DNA from: Liolophura sinensis
Taxonomy: Eukaryota > Mollusca > Polyplacophora > Chitonida > Chitonidae
Length of the DNA: 64,000 nucleotides
Direction of reading: 5' to 3'
Assembly: GCF_032854445.1 (NCBI RefSeq)
Contig: NC_088295.1
Location: 7,938,501-8,002,500 of the forward strand
Made by a program: the position numbers and the translations under genes. Below the pieces are notes generated by a model. That model saw only the letters and a list, made by a program, of their open reading frames with translations, made no database searches and was not told where the DNA came from. Positions 10,886 through 25,800 of the stretch are shown one piece after another (the stretch's first letter is position 1; every line of letters begins with the position of its first letter).

Positions 10886-13800
10886 GTGAGTCTAAACTTT
10901 ACTGGCAAGTTCGATCAAAACTAATCAAAAACGTTATCATTGACGGGGTCAAAGGATAGTTACATGCGGAGAGGTTTTATCAGGAATATGGCCCTGAACG
11001 TGTGCCTGATGATAGTATGATGATCCCCGCGTGGGAATGTAATTATTTACTCAAACACATGAGACGGTGAAAGGCTTTTCAAAGGGGGGGGGGAGGGGTA
11101 GTCTAAGTATCTAATTTAAAGGGTAAAGAAATCAGGGGTGAAAGATCCGGAGTCAATCCTAGATCGGGTCACACCCAAGACCTTAAAAGAGGAAGCTGTA
11201 GCTTCCTCACTTGGCATTCAGCATTAAGGGGAAGTGCAACGACCATGTAAGTCGTCTCAGTGAAGCAGTACTAGATAAAAGATCGATGGAAATCTGTCCT
11301 GCAACAAGGAGGGACAAATTACACATACATGCACTCTAAGGACTCCTTTGTCTTTATATGACTGAAAAATTGTTAAGTATGACGTTAAACCCCAAGCACT
11401 CATTCACTAAATCTAAATTGTAAAGAGGTTTACTTATGAAAATTGTCTGATTGTCAAAAAAAAAAAAAAGGTGTATGTATGTCACTGGGTGTGTGAGGGG
11501 GTGGCGGCAGTACTTAGGCTCATGATATTGACAATGGGTAATAATTGTTTACTTCCCACAGGTATGTCATTTGTACATTTTGTTTTTGTGAACTCATAAA
11601 GATTCATCTATATTTTGCATACATGTAGGCCCACAGGTACATGTACATATAATATAGTACCATAAGTAATAAGTTGTAAGCCTGCATACATTGCCTGTAG
11701 TACATGTATATGTAAATTGTAAGACATTGGTGGGTATCAGTAAGCCAAAAAGTATGACATGCAGGTATTAAGCAGTGATATCCTGCACACAAACACTAAA
11801 CCCTTCTAGCCTAAGGGCTGCAGCTAACGCAGAAACTACTTGTAGATCCTGGGTATTGAGCATGTGTTTATCAGCTGACAATGGTTTGGACTTCCACACA
11901 TTCCTCTCTGGCTGGTATGAACTGCACCTACATGTATGATGGCTCTGCACCGGGGTTCCCAGCTGTATTTAGTATTCCACGATGGAGAGTATAAGTCTCT
12001 CCTGACTTTTCCTCCATGCACATGGTAGTCCTTGTATTGTCCATGCTGAGCTTGATGATATTACAATGCATGAAACTGCACATACAAGTTATTTCTAATA
12101 CTTTCATACACACGTGTACAGGTTTCGTTTTATATAGATGGACTACAGGATGAATTGTTTAAGAAAAGAATGAAAGTTATCAAAATGGTGCGAAATACCG
12201 TGGTGTAAGAAGATTAAATGCTATGTTAAGTTTTCCTTTCTGATGTGTCAAAACAACAGTCAGTTATAATCAGTACACAGGGATGAAATTCTTCGTCTTT
12301 TGGATTACAAAACTTCACGTATAGTCAGTCACATCAAAGAATACAGTAAAACAAATATGGTGACAGTATTTCTTATAGATTTTTCATCAGTGTACTTGTT
12401 AATGGAAAAGGAAGGATTTTTCATCTGTTGCTCAGAACATAGTCAGATTTCCAGGCGTAATACCACACATATACTTGCCTCAGCATGTGTATTCATCAAA
12501 TCAGTTATAATTTTATAATGTAGTGTATGTTTGCTGATCTAACAGGCGTGTTTAAACTATGATTTAAGTTTATGTTGATATTCATTCCCATCATTCAATT
12601 GCCATTATAATCATTCACTCCCAGCAAATTGCAGATTTGTGCATCTGTAGTGTTACAGTGTGCAGGTGCATGATGTCCATGGAGGTTCTGCAAACTGTCG
12701 CAGACAACAACTAGATGTCCTCACAATGCATAATTTGCAGACCATTTTGACTTTCAGTTTTCAAGGACACTTAACATATAAATGTACATTTATTTGTCAT
12801 GTGTCATTGTACATGTAGTATCTATTTTCTTGTTTGCATTGGCTGTATGAGCTATCATTATTTCGCAAGTTTAGTGAGTTCTAGGTGTTTATCTTTCTCC
12901 AGGGCTGCATAGGACTGCAGAATAATATCGATATGATATGTAATGACAATATGCTTTCATACCCAGTTATAGTTTATGGAGGTCAATCTAGTCAGGATTA
13001 TTAACACAGTGTAATTTTGACTGTTTAGGGAACCAGCAGCTGGTTTTAATATGTCCCAAGAGCTAACATCTGCCTAATTTACTGGTGGTACAAGTCTAGT
13101 GTAAATACTGAAATGTGCCAAAACATGCCTTGTCCATTTCTAAATCTATGTAATTTATGGGTAAAGGTCTCAAAGCACCAAATCCACATTCTGTTTCCAT
13201 GAATCCATAACCACATATGAATATATCACACTTTTCTTCATATTGCTATGGCAGAGTTATATTTCAGATCTGAATATAGGGTAGGTGTTATTGGAAATAA
13301 TATTTAGTGGGGAGTATATATACATGTAGCCTGAAACTTGTGTTCCACTGAATAGTTTTGTGTGATACACAAGTAGTGTAACTCTGAAAAAACAAAAGTA
13401 CACTGTAACTCAATATCTCTTCATTTTGTTTGCCATCATCAGGAGAACTCATGATGAACAATACAGATATATACTGGTATGGAGACAAAGCCACAGAATG
13501 CATACAAAGTGTTAAATCAATATAGGATATGCTAAACAGCATTGTTTAGATAACATCTGGCTGCCATACGGCTGTTTTATTCATCTGTATCCATATCCTA
13601 TTACAAAATATTGAGTCAGACTGAGCCATTTGTTTTTCAAAGTGATACTACTTGTGCCTTGTATATACCCCTATGTGTATTGCAGTTTCGTCGTTTGTGT
13701 TTTCATGCTTAAGTGTATATATAGGTGCAAAGTCTGGTGTGTACATATAAATTTTCATGTCCTGGACATTTGTAGTTGCCAGTTGTACATGTAGATTTAT

Positions 13801-16800
13801 TTTATTTGATTGTTGTTTAACTGGTTATACAGGCAGAAGTTCAGTTCTGCAATTTTTGATGTAGTTCTTCCAGTGTGTAGACCCAGATGCTAAATAAACA
13901 TGCATGCATGTACGTTGTAGCTCTGTGTGTAAAAAAGGATCAGAAAAAGGGAAGGGTTTATTTGAGGCCTCTTTGTTTTCCACCTGACGGATAGGGGTGG
14001 CATGTACAAGAAGCATCCACAGATGTTTAGCACATTAGTCATTTAGACTGTTTCCTCTGCCTGCACTCCATAAACTACATGTTCATGTATGTAGCTATAC
14101 ATGAACATGCTGCATGTAGTGACATATACAATCAGTCTATATTTTCTATCTGTCCACGTTAAAAATACATGGGATATCCTAATGATGAATGTCTACTCAC
14201 TGTGTTTGTTGCATGGATAGTATTAAGACACCGTTTTGCTGAGATCAGAGTGAAGTCATGAGATTTCAGTTTTCTGTTTATATATTGGACCATTTGGATG
14301 CAAATTTCCCCTAGTAGAGATTTCCCACCAGGATATCTCACAATTCCCTGCAGTGTATATAACCAGGAAATGAACCTATATTTTTGGTTCTAATTTCATG
14401 CATTTTACCACTGTACATGTACCACATGCAGGATGCCACCATAATGTTGACCACTGTCATATAGTGGGAAATATCCATAGGGAGAAATATCCATGGGGGA
14501 ATTGCTACTGGGGGGAATTTTCTGGTGGAGAAAATGTCATATGGTGAAATGCCATGTGAAGAACATGTTTGGGGAGGAACTGTCTGGTGGAGGAAATGAC
14601 CTAGGGGAGTGTCTGGTGGAGAAAATGTCCTGGGAGAGGGAGGGCGTCTGATTCAGAAAATGTCCTGGGGGTTGTCTGGAGGAGAAAATGCCCTAAAGGG
14701 AGTGTCTAGTGAAGAAAACGTTCTAGTGGGAACTGTCTGGTGGAGGGGGGGGGGGGGGGGGGGGGAGAAAACGTCCGAGGGGGAAGTGTCCTGAATCGAA
14801 ATTATAGATACATATGTATGTATATCAGATCAACAATATTATAGCAGTAATCTCAAGCATTCCGGTTTTTATTTTATAAGGTAACTGGTTACAGGTTCAA
14901 ATTCACCTTCTGTCTGTTTACAGTCTTTATAAATGTCAATCAGTAGAAGTGTTAGTATGAGGAAATGTCTGGTGGAGGAAATGCCAGTGGGGGAAATATC
15001 CACAGGGAGAATTGCTCTCAGGGGGAACTGTCTGGTGGAGAAAATGTCCTAGTTGGGTGTCTGGTGGTGAAAATAACTTGGGGGGAGGGGGGTCTGATGG
15101 AGAAAATGTCCCGGAGGTGTCTGGTGAAGAAAATGTCCTAGGGGGGAGTGCCTGATGGTGAAAATGTCCTAGGGAAGGTTCTCTGGTGGAGAAAATGTCC
15201 TAGGGGGAGTGCCTGAAGGAGAAAATATCCTAGGGGAGGCTGTCTGGTGGAGAAAATGTTCTAGGGGAGGCTATCTGGTGGAGAAAATGTCCCGGGGAGG
15301 CTCGCTGGTGGAGAAAATGTCCGGGGGGAGTGCCTGATGGAGAAAATGTCTTAGGGGAGGGTGTCTGGTGGAGAAAATGTGTGTGGGGGTGGGGGGTGGG
15401 GGGGGGGGCTGTCTTTTGGAGATAATGTCCTAGAAGGAGTGCTTGATTGAAAAAATGTCTTAGGGGGAATTGTCCGGTGGAGAAAATGTCCTTGAGGAGG
15501 CGCTCTGGTGGAGAAAATGTCTTAGGGGAGGCTCTCTGGTGGAGAAAATGTCCTGGGGGAGTGCCTGATGGTGAAAATGTCCGAGGGAAGGCTCTCTGGT
15601 GGAGAAAATGTCCTGGGGGAGTGACTGATGGTGAAAATGTCCTAGGGAAGGCTCTCTGGTGGAGAAAATGTCCTAGGGGGGCTGCCTGATGGAGAAAATG
15701 TCTTAGGGGGAGTTGTCCGGTGGAGAAAATGTCCTTGAGGAGGCGCTCTGGTGGAGAAAATGTCTTAGGGGAGGCTCTCTGGTGGAGAAAATGTCCTGGG
15801 GGAGTGCCTGATGGAGAAAATGTCTTAGGGGAGGGTGTCTGGTGGAGAAAATGTCCAGGGTGGGGGGGGCTGTCTTTTGGAGATAATGTCCTAGGAGGAG
15901 CGGTTGATTGAGAAAATGTCCTAGGGAAGGCTGTCTGGTGGAGAAAATGTCCTAGGGCAGGATGTCTGATGGAGAAAATGGCCGGCGGGGGGGGGGGGGG
16001 GCTGTCTTTTGTAGAAAATGTCCTGGGGAGGCTTTCTGATGGAGAAAATGTCTTAGGGGAGTGCCTGATGGAGAAAATGTCCTAGGGAAGGCTCTATAGT
16101 GGAGAAAATGTCCTAGGGGGAGTGCCTGATGGAGAAAATGTCTTAGGGAAGGGTGTCTGGTTGAGAAAATGTCCTAGGGGGGAGCGTCTGATGGAGAAAA
16201 AAGCCCAGAGGGAAATGTCCTGAATCGACATTACACATACATATGTATGTTATACTACCATAATAACCTCCACTTGTATCACCTTGTATATCAGATCTAC
16301 AATATTATAGCAGTAATCTCAAGCATTCTAGCTTTTGATTTATAAGGTAACTGGTTGCAGGTTCAGATCCACTTTCTGTGTATCTACAGCCTTTATATAT
16401 GCATTATGTTTTGAACCTGTCTTAAGTGCAGAAATTAAATAATTAAATTAATTAGTTTCTAACTGGTGCTTTTGGTTGTGGAATCCTGTGCACTCCTCAA
16501 ATGCTTGAGTACAGTTTTACGTCTGGTGACTTAAAGTACATGTATATCTGAGACATTGTACAAGCAAGGTTTCTAATTAACCTTGCTGAATTCATATCAC
16601 CTGTACAATAAGAAATCACATGACTGGCTTAAAAACTTATGTACACATACCACATATGTGTCAGAGGAAAGAGTTCATGAAATAAGAATTCTGTTCATGT
16701 AATTCTGCTTGTCTAAGGGGGATCACTCTGTAACACATGTTTGTCAAATCATCATACAGAATAATCTTAAATAGGTCAGTTGTAGTGTTGATTATGTGTG

Positions 16801-19800
16801 GAATTGATCATACAATTATATCTTCATGCCTTGTAACAGGTCTTCAGTTCTATGCCTGGTAACATGTCTTCAGTTCTTTGCCTGGTAATAGGCCTTCAGT
16901 ACCAACATTCATTTACATTTGCATGTATCTCTCCTGAAAGTACACATGTATTTGTTACTTTCTCTTTATAGTATTTTTTTTTTTTTACATTTACACGATC
17001 ATATAACATGATGCACATACATCTACCACTGTGAATGTGAGTGGGAAGAAAAAAATTTAAAATATATAGATACACATATGTATATATACACATATACACT
17101 CATGTAGATTCACCTGTGTGAATGTTAGCCGGAAAAGTTTACATATGTAGATAGTAAAGTTAAGACATGATTTAAGTGAAAGAAAGAACTTGGACTTTGA
17201 AAGCATGTATAATCTCAACTCAACATTTAATGAGAAGAAAGCAAAGTTTGCCAGTTCTGAAAAGTCTTAACTCAGGACTGAGACTCTTTTTTGTGAAGGA
17301 AATTTACTGCAACAAGTCTCTTTCACTTATGATATCACCTTTACTTTGTATGTTGTGTACTATTTAAGGAAAGTAGAGGATATTCTAAGTAAGCCACAGC
17401 TAGTAATGTTTAATATCTTTAATTAGATAGACAGTTCAGTAATAACATGAAGGAAACAATATATAATCTTTATTTGTGATTTTTATCTGTCAAAAATAGA
17501 GAAACTGAAACGATAGTTTGAATGCAAAGTTTAAAAATCCTCCTAGCCGGTTTTGTGTGCAGCCAAATTTCCTTACTAGAGTCTGTGCTATAACCAGGAA
17601 GGAGATCTAAAAGATGCTGGTACTGTTTTACTAAAACACTTTCGAAATATCAGATCAACCAAGGTAAATCCCAAATAACAGTAAAACTAAGAACTGGATG
17701 ATTCCTTAAGTACGTGATAAGGTGCAGTGGATCTATGGAATGCAGTTTGAGTGAAAGCAATGAAATAATCTTGATCATGGCAGAAAAAATATTATATCAA
17801 AAGATAAGTTCATCGTAATACATATAGCCAGTAAGACATGACATCTTACCTTTATTTCACAGCAACCTGTGAATGATTATGGGGTTGCCCTAGGCTCTGC
17901 CCAGTTTCCTCCAACATTAATGCTTGGGCACTGTTGTATATTTGAAATATTCTTGAGTATGACATAAAGCACAATATTTATTTATTTTTTTATTTAATTG
18001 GTTTTTTACACCGTGCTCAACATTATTTCACTTATATGGCAGCAACTAGCATTATGGTGGGAGGAAACCGGGCTGAGCCCAGGGGAATACATCACGACCA
18101 TCCACAGGCTACTGCCAGACCTTCCCACATACGGCCGGAGAGGAAGCCAGCAGGAGTGAATTTGAATTTGAGCGACTGCACAATGAAATACATTTACTTT
18201 ATAAATTTCTGTCTTTCTTTGTGTTTCAGATGATATGGTGTTCACTCGTCATCCTGATGCCATCATCATATCCCAACTGCCCAGCCATGTGGCCCGCTCC
18301 TCGGAGCCAAGCACTATGGGGCGTAGCAAGTCACTACGCTACAGCTCCACCTTTGACATGCCACGCAACAGAGCAGGCACAAGAGTACGGAGGCGTCACA
18401 CCTTCCTTTTGCCCAGCCAGACGCCCGTATCCATGTCACAAGACGCTGTGGATGGAAGCGCGTCTGAGGTTGACAGTGTAGATGAAGAAGCTCTGGATGA
18501 GATGAATGATGAGGAGCTGTGGAAAAGGAGGAAAACAGTCAAGTACATGGCCACAAACCTGACAGTCAAGAGGAAGTACCGGTGAGTAAAAGCTTAGGGC
18601 GTTATGGTGCGTCTCACACCACCCACCATGACTTACATGGCCACAAACCTGACAGTCAAGAGGAAGTACTGGTGAGTAAAAGCTTAAGACATTATGGTGC
18701 ATCTCACACCACCCACCATGACTTACATGGCCACAAACCTGACAGTCAAGAGGAAGTACCGGTGAGTAAAAGCTTAAGACATTATGGTGCATCTCACGCC
18801 ACCCACCATGACTTACATGGCCACAAACCTGACAGTCAAGAGGAAGTACCGGTGAGTAAAAGCTTAGGGCGTTATGGTGCGTCTCACACCACCCACCATG
18901 ACTTACATGGCCACAAACCTGACAGTCAAGAGGAAGTACCGGTGAGTGAAAGCTTAAGACATTATGGTGCATCTCACGCCACCCACCATGACTTACATGG
19001 CCACAAACCTGACAGTCAAGAGGAAGTACCGGTGAGTAAAAGCTTAGGACATTATGGTGCGTCTCACACCACCCACCATGACTTACATGGCCACAAACCT
19101 GACAGTCATGAGGAAGTACCGGTGAGTAACAGCTTAAGACATTATGGTGCATCTCACACCACCCACCATGACTTACATGGCCACAAACCTGACAGTCAAG
19201 AGGAAGTACCGGTGAGTAAAAGCTTAAGACATTATGGTGCATCTCACGCCACCCACCATGACTTACATGGCCACAAACCTGACAGTCAAGAGGAAGTACC
19301 GGTGAGTAAAAGCTTAGGGCGTTATGGTGCGTCTCACACCACCCACCATGACTTACATGGCCACAAACCTGACAGTCATGAGGAAGTACTGGAGAGTAAA
19401 AGCTTAGGACGCTATGGTGCGTCTCACACCACCCACCATGACTTACATGGCCACAAACCTGACAGTCAAGAGGAAGTCCTGGTGAGTAAAAGCTTAGGAC
19501 GTTATGGTGCATCTCAAGCCACCCACCATGACTTACATGGCCACAAACCTGACAGTCAAGAGGAAGTACCGGTGAGTAAAAGCTAAGGACGTTATGGTGC
19601 GTCTCACCCCACCCACCATGACTTGCATGGCCACAAACCTGACAGTCAAGAGGAGGTACTGGTGAGTAAAAGCTTAGGATGTTATGGTGTGTCTCACCCC
19701 ACCCACCATGACTTGCATGGCCACAAACCTGAGTACTGGTGAGTACAGGCTTAGGACGTGGAACATCTCACATTCCCGCTCCACATCTCATTCCACCTAC

Positions 19801-22800
19801 ATTGACTTACATGGCTACAAACCTGATAGAAGTACAGGTAAGTGTAGACAATATGGTACATCTCACCCCACCCACATGGCAACAAACCTGACAGTCAAGA
19901 GGAAATACCGGTGAGTAGAAAATTATGGCATGGTACACCTGAATCAGCAACAGGTTTGCTAGCTGTCCTTTACGTGTACAAGCTGGATTTGAACTTGTAT
20001 TGATTGCATTGGTGAAAAGTTCCTTAGTCATTGTGCTGTGCTGGCACATTAACCCCTCAGACATTGAGGCCCCCTATACCTCTGATTGTATATTTTGGGT
20101 ACTTTGGTTTTAAACCAGATTGCCATCATTTAAAAAGGCAATACCCGAGAATTTATTGTGACATGACTAGAACTGTAAAAGGTAACTGTGAAAGTTGTCG
20201 GCATAAATATGTAAATATTTGAGAATGAATAAAAAGTAAGTTTCCATTTTGCATGAACTTTTGTCAAGCAGATTTCTACATCCATATAAGGCAATGCTCA
20301 TAAATTTTGGTGGATATGTTAACTTTTGTAAATCAGGCAGAATTGGAACTACTAAAATAATTAATTATTGTGTTAAACAGAAAATGTTATGATAGTGAGA
20401 TTTACATTTTCTGCGCTCAAGTCAGCTATTTGGGGAAAATTCCGTATAATTGGCTTAAATTGAAAATTTACGATCAATCTACGGCATAGACTCTTTTTGT
20501 TGAAATTCAATTTGATCGACTTGAAATTGAAAATTTACGATCAGCCTGCGACATGGGCTGCGTATGGTGAAAAATTCTTGAGCATGGCATGAAACACCAG
20601 TCAAATAAACAAATGAAATAATATAGCCAATATAAACAAGATTCAGATTTATAACCTAACATGACTCAGTGTATGCACTATTCAAACTGAAAATCACATG
20701 TTCAAACAGGATGTTGTGGACACTTCGTGACTAGTGTCATGATCAGGTATTTAGAGACAGATCAGTAGCATTCTCAAATGTTCTTGTGACCCATTGATCT
20801 GGTTGGCCAAGTGTCATTGTGACATCCGTTTGGCTGGCCACTGAAACTATGGCAGGTAACCTGACTGCGTGACTGGGTGTACATGGACAAGAAAAAACAA
20901 ACACAACTTAATAAAATCCGATTATCTGCAGATTGAAGTGTAGTTGACCTAAACATGTGAGACCTACATTATGTGAAAAGTACTGTTTACTAAGACTGCT
21001 GCTGGTACGTTGGCAGGTCTCATGCATGTTCATTTAACTATACCTTTATATTCAGCTGGGTTACTTGTTCAGATTCTGGGAATCAGCATTGACATATATG
21101 TACTTGTATACAGTATTTTGAATTTTACCGGTACTGTTTTGACATTTACTTGTAGCGCCAAAATTGATCAAGGACAACAAAGAATAAGAGTTTTTGTGGT
21201 CAGATTTTTTTAAACAAGTGTCAGAAATATTGGTATTTGTCTACAGTCAAAAGTAGCTTTTCAGTAAAAGAAACCTTGAAGGAAGAATTTCATATAGGCC
21301 AGATTAGTGTTCTTGTTAACTCAAAATGGGAGCAATAGTGTAAAGCAGATGATGACCTTTTTATGGTTACTGTTCAGTTGTGCTGTAGTGGCTGTGACTA
21401 AAGTCCTAAACTTGACAGGTGAAAAGAGCAGGTTTGTCATAAATACAGCATGTCATAAATACTGTATGTCTGAGTCAGAAAGCTTGACTCAACAGTACAC
21501 AATGTACATTCACCTTATCAGTGCTGTTAGTAAACCTGTAAACTACACCAGTATAAATGAATGTGCGATCTGACAAAGTAGAAGCGTATGTGTATTTGTT
21601 TTCAAGATTTCATATACATTAACACACTGTAATGTGCTATGGAAACAGTGAGTAGACTAAACCTTCCATGATGTGCATTTAAGCCAGCCTGTTACTGAGC
21701 ACTAGATAGATTTAAAGGGTTCACGATGTGGATGATGTTGTCAGTGATATGTTTCCTTGTTCTTGTTATAATCATCACCTTCATTCATTTCTCTTCTAAT
21801 ACACATTTAAGAATCCTATGTTAAATTCATGTGAGGAGCCCATTAAGATGTGTTAGTGCTATTTACAAAAGTATTTTTGCAACATGTTTTCACAAGGTGT
21901 ATCATCATCATGTGGACTTTGTGAAAATAATGAATTGTTATTGATCAGTACCGGTTAATAAAAACTTGAAAGTTTTTAGAAAGGTACTGTCATTGGTTGT
22001 GCATGACAAATCAGTATTTATAAAAGTATAACTAAGATCTTGATTCAAGCAAGAAAAGGAAATTTTATGAGGGTGCCTTCAGAAAGGGTGGTGCATGGTT
22101 AGCTTAGTAACTTTGTGCTGGTCAAGATTAGTCAGATATCCCAGGTGAAAAAGACGGGGATTAACCATGAAACACTTCCACCTGAGCAGGTATTACTGCT
22201 ACAGCTGTGTCTGGATAAATCCAAACTTAAATCAGAAGCTTTTGTAATTGATTTGTGGTACCTTGTATGTTTATCTAGACTACTGGTATCTGAAGGGTTG
22301 ACCTGACACAGGAGTTAACCTACATGTACATGTGGTGTCTACTAGTAGTTCAAGGGGTACATTTACCTGATAGTTGCTGTGTGTGAGAGGGGTGAATAAA
22401 TGAGAACTAGGAAGTACCTTTTACTCGTTATCTACACCTGTTGTCTCAAGAGCTAAGTCTACAGCTTATCCAAAACTAGACCAGATCTTTTCACCCTTCT
22501 GAAAACTGAAAAAAAAAAAAAAAAAAAAACATGTTTTTTTTTTGAGCAAAGGAAACTTTCATGAAAAGTTCACTTTTCATAATCAATTCTTTTGTACCCC
22601 ATTCAGCCAGACATGTATAGATTTGTGGTTGAAGTGTTAGAATTGTGACAGGCGGGTTTATACCAAATTGTTCCATGTCACTGATTTCCTCAAACCAGCC
22701 CAACCTGTTATCTAAGGTTTGGGGATAGGGGCCCTGCTGTGTTTCTGAATATTGAGGGAAATACCCCAGTGGAACCCTCACCCGTGGCACAAGCTGAGGA

Positions 22801-25800
22801 TAGTGCTCAGTTTTAGTGGCATCCCACTGAGGACCGAGTAAAGCCTGATTGAATTCACCCATATTTAGGTCCACTCAGGTGTTGAGAACATGTTGCCTTA
22901 TCTCAGATAACATGTATTCTTGACTGGTGCACCATCATTGATTGTCCCAGCACACTCTGACAACAAATGCCCTAGCTATTACTCTACTGAACTGAAAGGC
23001 AGAGATGTGTGGTGTACATTACCTGGGAAGGATAAGTAGGTACAAGGCCATCTACCTGTAGGTGTGGCTATAGTCCTGGGACACTTTGCCAACACCCTGC
23101 AGTTTGTGAAGACCAGTCAGTGATCGGACAGTCATAAAAGTGTCTTGTGCTACCCGGTTGTTTTGACCATTGAAAATTGAAGTTTTTCACAGTTGACATC
23201 ACATGATTGGGACATAGATAACTGGTGTATACAGAGAAATATCAACACAGAAGCCAGGACCATTGGGCTGATATCATTTTGACTGGAACAGTGAGTGCGA
23301 CAGGTGTTGTCTGTGGTGTGTACAACACAACCCAGACAGTAACTGTGTGTATGTCATACACACCTGTGCACATGCAGTGGATAGTGTTGAAGCTCTGGTG
23401 CTCCTGAATATCAACAATCATTAGACTTTTCTGTTTTCTGTTAGAGACCTGTTATTACAAGATAGCCCTATGTCAAACACAATGTATACCACACATCCTT
23501 CTAGCAGTATGTATCGCTACCATCCCCCAGTGGTACCTCCTCATGGTGAAGAAAGATACCCTGAGGAAGTTAGAGGTGCATATAACCCTGGTTACAGTTA
23601 CAGTAATGCTGCGTTCCAGAGAGATGAACTAGATATCCAGCCTCACTACCAGCACCAAAGAGGTGGGAGTCTTGGACCTTTTGAAAGCACTCGCGCTGAT
23701 ATGTATGTTGGTATGTACACCGGTGGTGGAGTTAACGCGTATCAGGACGATGTGTATGACAATGCAGGTGAACAAATCAACAGTCGTGCTGACCAGTACA
23801 GGAATGATGTTGATGTTCGGAAACAGCAGCAAGATCCGACAGCAGACTATGGTGATGGGGAGTCTGTGGTGACCTTAGACCCGACAGAAGAGAACCATGT
23901 GCCGAAAGATGGCTACGTTAATTCTGACCTACGTTACAGGTTTAGGAAGAGGTCTGCGGGTGAATTGTGGGAGTCGGTGAAGGAATCGCGCCAGATATTG
24001 GCAAAGCAGGGGCTGCCCAGCCGAGGCACGATTGGACGAAGACAGAACTTGAGCCAGCGGATAAAGGAGAGTCGTGAGGCAGATAATAATCAGCCTCTAA
24101 CTCCAACAGATTACACAGATATGATCAGAAGGTGTTGTGTTATACACTAGTACATCTCACAATTACTGTAGAAGATCTGCTTTGTGTTAATCTCTAGGAT
24201 ATACGAGGTATGGGTTCAGTCATCACCTTGGACAAGGAATTTGTGGATTCCTGCTCTGTGTGTCTTCATATGTTCTAGGTGACAATATACTTTGTTGCCA
24301 TTTACATAGTTCTTAGTTCATTGAAGATGACTTGTCTCACACCATGTATGTAGGTCAAGTGTGGGAAAGTTAGCCAGTAACTCAACAAAGATCACTGGTT
24401 TACTCCAGTCACTCCAGTTTCTTCTGTCCATAAAACTGGCTACCATTATGTACATGTAGGTGAAAATTCTTGAGTATAGCATCAAACAACAATCAAACAA
24501 GTAAAATTATATAATATTTTGTGCACTTAAGTTTATAGGTAGGCCCTAATTGTACATTACACTGTACACAGGAGACTGGGATATGGCCAAGGTTCACACC
24601 TAGCTGTTGTGATTTATGACACTGAATGAAATAACACCTTTCATAGGTTTCATGCGTTTATATTCATTGGTTGCAAGGGCTTATCTCAGTACTTGCCCAA
24701 AGAACTATGGAGACCAGTCAGAGACCTTGACCTTGAAGTCATTTAATGGACGTCAAATGTTCCTTTCCCAGCTCCTCATTATGACATTACAGATAGTACA
24801 AAGACATTTCAGTAGACACTGATACGCTGTTACATTGTAGATGTTGCAGTACAATCCATTTTTGACATTTTTGACTTTAATTTCTTGCTTCATGAGCAAC
24901 CTGCAGATGGTTGTGGGTGTTCCCCTTGCTCTGCCCTGCTTCCTCCCACCATAACACTGGCTGCTGTCGTATAAGTGCAAAACATGTATTCTCGAGTATG
25001 GTGTAAAACACCAATCAAATAAATCTTGCTTCATGACCAGTCAAATCTCACCATCATACGTTCCTCAACCTTTTGCGCATGTGAAAGAGCAACTTTCAGT
25101 GGAATTTATGCTCATGTTTAAGTGGAGTGGAGACAAAACTACTTTGTGTGGATTGACCAGTGTCAGGCCTTTACAAAAAAAAAAAATAATAATAATTTTA
25201 TCAGTCAGCACAGAATAATACCTTGAAAAATGCTAAAAAAAAAGAACAACTTGCAAACAAGTATAGGTCAAATTACCCCAGCCCTAATTGCCATGATAAT
25301 GTATACTTCTGGAGTGTATTAGGCCAGTGGTAACTTTAGCTAGGCTTATGACAACCTTGACAAGGAATGTCCAGAGGCTCAGAGATTCCTCCATGGATTT
25401 CTATGCATTTTTCTTCAGTAGTCCTTGGTATGTCATGTGTTACAATTTCCTGGCCTATTCATATCCTCAACAGGAAACTGTTCCACACCAGCAATTTCAG
25501 ATTTTGGTTTCTGTTTATTTACAGAGATCGGGTGATGTCCCATCAGAATAAGTCTGGCACAGGATTGTACACCCTCAAGAGAAAGGTGAGCTGATAACTG
25601 CTTAGGCTACATTCACAATTATAACACAGTAAAGATGTCCTCCCTGGCCTGAAGCATTCTTGCTGGGCTCCACATTTACCTTTGATGATCTATAGGATCC
25701 TGTAAATGGCTTTGGACTTCTAGCTTTAGGATTCCATTAGGCTGTATACTTGACCCTCACTAGTTTAATACGGGAAATATTCTTGAGTATACAGAGGAAA

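Larger units (their letters stand above)
10886..18229 (+). other. TMC intron 1 (proposed), repeat-rich
   Basis: This 7.3-kb stretch has no recognised coding exon. It contains a SINE at 11125-11400, a poly-A run near 11457, a large G-rich minisatellite at 14460-16215 with a duplicated flank, and an inverted SINE pair ending just before exon 2. The remaining sequence is AT-rich. Confidence 0.5.

Noticed and set aside
15447-15911. Repeat frames rich in ENVLG / WWRKCPGG
   Set aside because: Chance frames within the G-rich minisatellite, with indels between units.
22491-22874. 127-codon minus-strand frame
   Set aside because: Ends in a poly-A-derived Phe run, lies in a TMC intron, no domain recognised.
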